A program made the translations under genes and the position numbers. A stretch of DNA of 13,055 bases. It comes from SIAJ01 sp036266155. Its GTDB lineage: Bacteria; Planctomycetota; Planctomycetia; Gemmatales; Gemmataceae. How positions within the stretch are numbered: position 1 is the stretch's first letter; the number at the start of each line of letters is the position of its first letter. The stretch spans positions 1 to 13,055 of the forward strand of contig DATANR010000454.1 in assembly GCA_036266155.1 (NCBI GenBank). Direction: 5' to 3'. Positions 13,042-13,055 of the stretch are shown here, in pieces. Below the pieces are notes generated by a model. The model was not told the DNA's origin and made no database searches. It was given only the letters and a program-made list of their open reading frames with translations.

Positions 13042-13055
13042 GGCGAGCGGAGCGG
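13042..13055. repeat. GC-rich intergenic repeat, right copy
   Basis: GGCGAGCGGAGCGG is the exact inverted copy of positions 9-22. It is cut by the window end, and by analogy with the left copy it would continue into CGTAAGCC. Confidence 0.5.

Overview
The window reads as chromosomal DNA of a GC-rich planctomycete, most likely of the Gemmata/Isosphaera side of the phylum. The pointers are a large secreted protein starting with the planctomycete-type N-terminal motif LEPLEARDVPA, a signal-peptided WD40 propeller, a signal-peptided prenyltransferase-fold protein, a secreted DUF4038 glycosidase, and several nested palindromic intergenic repeats. The family and lineage calls come from reading the proteins; no search was run.

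Layout, left to right. Bases 32-1285 (+) encode a fusion of a degenerate TusA-like domain with a diiron ferritin-like domain. Convergent to it (1294-2655, -) is a secreted apiosidase-like glycoside hydrolase. Bases 2754-3632 (+) hold a complete HigB-HigA type II toxin-antitoxin pair with an ATGA overlap and a 23-bp operator-like palindrome. A thioredoxin (3629-3937, -) overlaps the antitoxin tail by 4 bp. A perfect 48-bp palindrome separates it from a 712-residue GGxGxD-repeat secreted protein (4033-6171, -). Bases 6172-7251 hold a promoter candidate, a 70-bp inverted repeat, the 3' remnant of another secreted repeat protein (6440-6934, +), and three further stem-loops.

Bases 7252-10530 (-) are the sulfate-activation operon cysD-cysNC. 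Its two genes are separated by a 444-bp unit bounded by near-identical 32-bp inverted repeats made of TAGTTGG-like heptamers. The unit encodes one S23/IVP-type four-helix bundle protein, and its ends abut the cysD stop codon and the cysNC start codon. I consider this compact insertion-like unit the most notable structure in the window. Bases 10606-11670 (-) encode a secreted seven-blade WD40 protein. It is divergent, across 77 bp, from a secreted protein with the prenyltransferase beta-subunit fold that retains the zinc-ligand motif DxCY (11748-12773, +). The window ends with a small ribbon-helix-helix-like protein (12808-13011, +) that has no visible toxin partner. The outermost bases of the window carry inverted copies of one GC-rich repeat.

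How the genes work together: CysD and the GTPase half of CysNC form ATP sulfurylase, making APS from sulfate and ATP. The C-terminal APS-kinase domain would make PAPS, but its LDGDNVR motif is altered to LYGQNMR. HigB and HigA form a self-regulated toxin/antitoxin unit. The other genes look like independent single-gene units, several of them exported. I saw no CRISPR array, tRNA, rRNA, transposase or phage gene.
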